8,666 nt of DNA from the NCBI GenBank assembly GCA_964230195.1, contig CAXRGH010000120.1, positions 1 to 8,666 of the forward strand, given 5' to 3'. The notes beneath the pieces are model-generated. The model made no database searches and was not told the DNA's origin. It saw nothing but the letters and a program-made list of their open reading frames with translations. The translations under genes were made by a program, and so were the position numbers. The stretch comes from CAXRGH01 sp964230195 (GTDB lineage: Bacteria > Pseudomonadota > Gammaproteobacteria > Enterobacterales > Alteromonadaceae). Positions 5,411 through 8,666 of this stretch are shown in pieces (within the stretch, counting starts at the first letter, position 1; every line of letters starts with the position of its first letter).

Positions 5411-8137
5411 ATGAGACTCCTTATTTGTTACGGTTTAACCCTATGGTTTGCCATGAGCTCTGTGACCACTAGTCATGCAGAACCATTATCATCATCTTGG
5501 GTTCATCAAGCTGCTGAGATCAGCCAACAGGCGGCCCATTGGGTTTCTCCCACACAGGTATTATTAGCACCTGATGCGCCCAAAAGCGGATGGATTTTGT
5601 ATCCAAGAGATAACCCAAACGCGGCAGTCAAACTCTCATTGTCGGCAAACGCTGCCCCCGTGAAAGAGGGTTATTGGCATTTAGCCAAGTGGCAGTCTTT
5701 CAAAAATTCATTGCCAATCCCCACAATTAAACAGTGGTTAAAGTCTGGAGTATATGTCTTCCATCCAGCTACAGGCGACAGACAGTTGGTACAAACAGGA
5801 TGGCTATTGGATGCCCTCTATACAGAGGGTAAACAGGATGCAAATGAATATCAGGGTTTTGGCGCAACACCTCATGAAACAGGGGTAACGTTTGCGGTGT
5901 GGGCACCCACGGCGCAGGAAATGTCAGTTGTTCTCTATCATCCAGACAAACAACTGAAAAAAACACTCCCTCTCAAATGGAACCGCACCTCAGGTATCTG
6001 GTCACTGACGACCACCGAAGCGTCACATCTCGACTTTTATCAGTATCGGGCAAAGGTGTTCCATCCGAGTATCCAGCGGGTCGTCACTGTCACTACCACC
6101 GACCCTTACAGTTTGAGTCTTTCCACCAACAGCCGTCATAGCCAGGTGGTGGATTTAAACGCAAATTACAGCAAACCAAAGGGCTGGGATCAACAACGAC
6201 GTCCTGCCCTTGAGCGCCCAGAGCAACACATTATTTATGAAATGCATGTCGGTGATTTTAGCGGTACTGATGAATCTATTCCGGCCTCATTAAGAGGCAC
6301 ATACGAAGCCTTTCAAACCCAAAGCAATGGGGTAAAGCATTTAACTTCACTAACCAATGCAGGGATCAACACCGCGCATCTATTACCCGTGTTTGATATT
6401 GGCACTGTGAATGAAGACGTCAATCAACGGATAGCGCTACATGATCCCATGCGCAAAGTGTGTGCACTGGCTAAACACGTCTTAAACTGCACTCAGTTCA
6501 ATCCAGACCAAACTCTATTGAGCTTACTCAATTCTTACTCACCGGATTCTGCAAAAGCACAAGCGCTCCTTGAGATAATCCGCCCATTTGACGACTATAA
6601 TTGGGGTTATGATCCCTTCCATTACACGGTACCCGAGGGTAGCTATAGCCAAACGCCCGACGGCATTGCACGTATCATCGCTTTTCGTGATATGGTAAAA
6701 ACGCTGCACAACCTTGGGCTTAGAGTGGTAATGGACGTTGTCTACAACCACACTCATGCCTCTGGATTACGCAAGCAATCAGTGTTAGATAAATTAGTCC
6801 CCAATTATTATCACCGACTACACCCAATGACAGGTCAGATTGAGCAATCTACCTGCTGTGACAACACAGCAACTGAGCGCGTTATGATGGGTAAACTCAT
6901 GACAGACTCGCTACTGGTTTGGACTAGAGCGTATGCGATTGATGGTTTCCGTTTTGATTTAATGGGTCATCAGCCTAAATCATTGATGTTAGCCGCCAGA
7001 GAACAAGTAACGGCAATTGACCCTGACAACTATTTTTATGGTGAAGGTTGGAATTTCGGTGAGGTAGCCAATAACCAACGTTTTACCCAAGCATCTCAAC
7101 TCAACCTTGGAGGAACCGAAATAGGGACTTTCTCCGACAGACTGCGAGACGCTGTGCGTGGCCCTAATTTCAACATATCCGGTGATACTATCCGCAAAAG
7201 CCAAGGTATTGGTAATGGCATCCTTATGGCTGCCAATGAAAGTAGCCCGTCTGATGCAGAGGCCCAACATAGCCACCAGTGGCTGCTACTCATGTTAGGA
7301 CTCGGTGGTAATCTCAGTGACTTCCAGTGGCACTATAATGGTCAAGAGTATCAGGGCGATGCAATCACCTATGGATATGACATGGCTGGCTACGCAAACG
7401 ATCCAGCAGATACAATCCATTACGTCTCTAAACACGATAACCAAACTCTGTGGGATAATCATCAATACCGATTGCCACTGACGATGGACAAAATATCACG
7501 GTTAAAACTGCACTTACAAAGTTTAACGTTCCCACTGATAGCACAAGGTATACCGTTTATTCACATGGGCAGTGAATTGGCACGTTCAAAGTCTTTCTTG
7601 AGAGATAGTTATGATTATGGTCATTGGTTCAATCAAGTGGACTTTGCTTATCAAACCAACAATTTTCACGTGGGATTACCACCAGCGGTCAAAGATGAGG
7701 TCAACTGGCCCGTTGTTCGGAAAGTAGTCGCTGGAGCCTCTTCCGAAGTCCGTCTGAACTCAAGTGACATTCAGTGGCTCAATCAAGGCTTTAAAGTTTG
7801 GTTAACTATCCGAAATAGCTCGCCTTTGTTTTCCTTACCAACCAAAGACACAATACAACAAGCTGTGTCTGTTGACTCACACCCAAACACAGCGGGAGCT
7901 GCCACCTTGACCTTAGATGATTCACAGCTGAATCTGGATCAAAACTATGAAAAAGTTGCGGTGCTGATTAACACATCAGCGTCTCCAGTGACTTTCAACC
8001 TCAAGGGAATGTGGCAACTTCATCCCGCCCATCACTCCATGGACGCAAGCCAAGTTCAAACTCTCAAGGTTAACACGAAAAATTCCCAACTAACCGTTCC
8101 GAGTTTTACCAATCTGGCTGTGGTGTTAGAAGAATAA
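5411..8137 (+). CDS. pulA: Secreted pullulanase-type alpha-1,6-glucosidase (GH13_13-like, PulA family)
   Basis: A 908-residue debranching enzyme that cuts alpha-1,6 links in pullulan and branched maltodextrins. Residues 1-23 look like a type I signal peptide ending SHA before Glu24. Then come a pullulanase N2-like domain (about 28-140), a CBM48-like domain (about 145-235, with GVTFAVWAPTAQ), and the catalytic barrel: YNWGYDPFHYTVPEGSY (396-412), region I VVMDVVYNHT (439-448), nucleophile Asp516 in DGFRFDLMGH, acid/base Glu545 in YGEGWNFG, and Asp676 in VSKHDNQTLWD. A pullulanase-type C-terminal domain ends the protein. Alignment from memory with Klebsiella PulA is close throughout, including GTFSDRLRD, the paired Cys482-Cys483 and Cys351/Cys360. 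It lacks the N-terminal CBM41 region and the lipobox of the Klebsiella protein, hence the shorter length. It starts 6 bp after the amylase stop with no good Shine-Dalgarno site, so translation is probably coupled. Confidence 0.94.
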   Translation: MRLLICYGLTLWFAMSSVTTSHAEPLSSSWVHQAAEISQQAAHWVSPTQVLLAPDAPKSGWILYPRDNPNAAVKLSLSANAAPVKEGYWHLAKWQSFKNSLPIPTIKQWLKSGVYVFHPATGDRQLVQTGWLLDALYTEGKQDANEYQGFGATPHETGVTFAVWAPTAQEMSVVLYHPDKQLKKTLPLKWNRTSGIWSLTTTEASHLDFYQYRAKVFHPSIQRVVTVTTTDPYSLSLSTNSRHSQVVDLNANYSKPKGWDQQRRPALERPEQHIIYEMHVGDFSGTDESIPASLRGTYEAFQTQSNGVKHLTSLTNAGINTAHLLPVFDIGTVNEDVNQRIALHDPMRKVCALAKHVLNCTQFNPDQTLLSLLNSYSPDSAKAQALLEIIRPFDDYNWGYDPFHYTVPEGSYSQTPDGIARIIAFRDMVKTLHNLGLRVVMDVVYNHTHASGLRKQSVLDKLVPNYYHRLHPMTGQIEQSTCCDNTATERVMMGKLMTDSLLVWTRAYAIDGFRFDLMGHQPKSLMLAAREQVTAIDPDNYFYGEGWNFGEVANNQRFTQASQLNLGGTEIGTFSDRLRDAVRGPNFNISGDTIRKSQGIGNGILMAANESSPSDAEAQHSHQWLLLMLGLGGNLSDFQWHYNGQEYQGDAITYGYDMAGYANDPADTIHYVSKHDNQTLWDNHQYRLPLTMDKISRLKLHLQSLTFPLIAQGIPFIHMGSELARSKSFLRDSYDYGHWFNQVDFAYQTNNFHVGLPPAVKDEVNWPVVRKVVAGASSEVRLNSSDIQWLNQGFKVWLTIRNSSPLFSLPTKDTIQQAVSVDSHPNTAGAATLTLDDSQLNLDQNYEKVAVLINTSASPVTFNLKGMWQLHPAHHSMDASQVQTLKVNTKNSQLTVPSFTNLAVVLEE

Positions 8138-8187
8138 AAAAAGCGCGATGGTAATTAATCTACATAATTATCACCATCGCGCTTTTT
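8138..8187. terminator. Rho-independent, probably bidirectional terminator
   Basis: Arms 8138-8152 and 8173-8187 (AAAAAGCGCGATGGT and its complement) form a perfect 15-bp stem immediately after the pullulanase stop codon, with a T5 tract on the right and an A tract on the left. The 20-base loop can fold further through AATTA (8153-8157) and TAATT (8165-8169). The symmetry lets it end both the pullulanase transcript and the convergent metF transcript. Confidence 0.88.
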
Positions 8188-8221
8188 CATTATCAGTATT
8201 ATATGACTGTTAACTGGCACT

Positions 8222-8251
8222 AATGACTTACCATTTTGCTGGCAAGTCATT
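8222..8251. repeat. Short inverted repeat (hairpin) downstream of metF
   Basis: AATGACTT at 8222-8229 and AAGTCATT at 8244-8251 are exact complements. CC/GG (8231-8232 with 8241-8242) extend the stem past one mismatch around an eight-base loop. There is no T tract on either side, so it is not a standard terminator. It might protect the metF 3' end or assist termination. The rest of the 143-bp gap between the pullulanase gene and metF holds only the terminator. Confidence 0.45.
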
Positions 8252-8280
8252 GAGCCTGGATTGGTTGTTATTGACTAAGG

Positions 8281-8666
8281 CTACAATAACTTCTGCAGCT
8301 TGCTCGCAATTTTAACCACAGAATCAGCATCATTCATGATGTAGAAATGAATACACGGAGCGCCACCTTCTAACAAACCGATGGCTTGTTGGGTAGCATG
8401 CTCAATACCGATGTCCACGACGTGCTCAGGTGATGCCATGATTTCCTGTACCAGCTCATCAGGAAAGTCACAAAAGAAAGCTTTTGGAATTGTCTGTAAC
8501 TGACGTACCGATTTCAAGATTTTCAAACCCGGTACCACAGGCGCTTGAATACCTTGAGTGCGGCACTGGTCAACAAAGCTAAAATAATGCTTGTTATCAT
8601 AGAAGAGTTGAGTGGTAACGTAATCAGCACCTGCGTCTAGTTTTTGCTTTAGATAGCTAATATCCT
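8281..8666 (-). CDS. metF: Methylenetetrahydrofolate reductase, C-terminal part (5' end outside window)
   Basis: The frame enters from the right edge and ends with a TAG stop (complement of 8281-8283); about 128 residues are visible. The enzyme reduces 5,10-methylene- to 5-methyl-tetrahydrofolate with a flavin cofactor in the cytoplasm, supplying the methyl group for methionine synthesis. Seen in order are YLKQKLDAGADYVTTQLFYD, the strand VVPGLKIL, the helix around IPKAFFCDFPDELVQE, and GGAPCIHFYIMNDADSV near the end. These match the last third of MetF, whose TIM-barrel core is FAD-binding. The residues after VPGL resemble the roughly 310-320-residue form with an IPKxF segment more than the E. 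coli sequence. A GTG at 8538 is internal, since conserved sequence continues upstream of it. The gene is unrelated to glucan use and marks the end of the locus. Confidence 0.93.
   Translation of the reverse strand, partial: DISYLKQKLDAGADYVTTQLFYDNKHYFSFVDQCRTQGIQAPVVPGLKILKSVRQLQTIPKAFFCDFPDELVQEIMASPEHVVDIGIEHATQQAIGLLEGGAPCIHFYIMNDADSVVKIASKLQKLL

Noticed and set aside
6989..7293. Two overlapping minus-strand open frames within the pullulanase gene
   Set aside because: They are antisense to the conserved catalytic barrel and have no recognisable product; treated as chance frames.
1..8666. Insertion sequences, CRISPR array, tRNA or rRNA genes
   Set aside because: No transposase, regular spaced repeats or RNA-gene sequence was seen; genes are tightly packed and functionally coherent.

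Overview
The window is a chromosomal maltodextrin/starch/pullulan utilisation locus from a Gram-negative gammaproteobacterium, most likely a marine member of the Alteromonadales (Alteromonas/Glaciecola-like). This guess rests on the gene content: a LacI-family regulator, an MFS maltose-type transporter in place of MalEFGK, a GH13_23-type alpha-glucosidase, secreted GH13 enzymes and an adjoining metF. Moderate G+C, an outer-membrane-type lipoprotein and a Klebsiella-like pullulanase agree with it. The species is inferred; nothing in the window fixes it.

Layout. Bases 1-355 (+) hold the C-terminal part of a LacI/PurR-type regulator, probably MalR-like. It converges on, and overlaps by 13 bp, the 3' end of a leftward two-gene operon: a cytoplasmic alpha-glucosidase (3402-1780) followed by an MFS sugar transporter (1770-343). 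A 214-bp divergent control region (3403-3616) carries two copies of a 14-bp palindromic LacI-type operator with a central CG, TGCATACGTATGCA (3507-3520) and TGCATACGTATGTA (3535-3548). Rightward from it run a lipoprotein alpha-amylase-family enzyme (3617-5404) and a secreted PulA-like pullulanase (5411-8137), separated by 6 bp. A strong hairpin terminator (8138-8187) follows. The C-terminal part of metF enters on the minus strand (8666-8281).

How the genes fit together (inference from family roles). Alpha-glucan is debranched and shortened outside the cytoplasm by the pullulanase and the lipid-anchored amylase. Short maltooligosaccharides cross the inner membrane through the MFS carrier and are cut to glucose by the cytoplasmic GH13_23 enzyme. 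The LacI-type regulator probably binds the two operators and controls both divergent operons. No outer-membrane TonB-dependent receptor, ABC importer or SusD-like protein is in the window; they may lie outside it.

I see no undescribed defence, mobile or RNA-guided system. The more interesting points are the operator/promoter arrangement, a possible Shine-Dalgarno-masking fold in the glucosidase leader, and a PulA relative that has lost both its CBM41 module and its lipid anchor while its operon partner is the lipoprotein.
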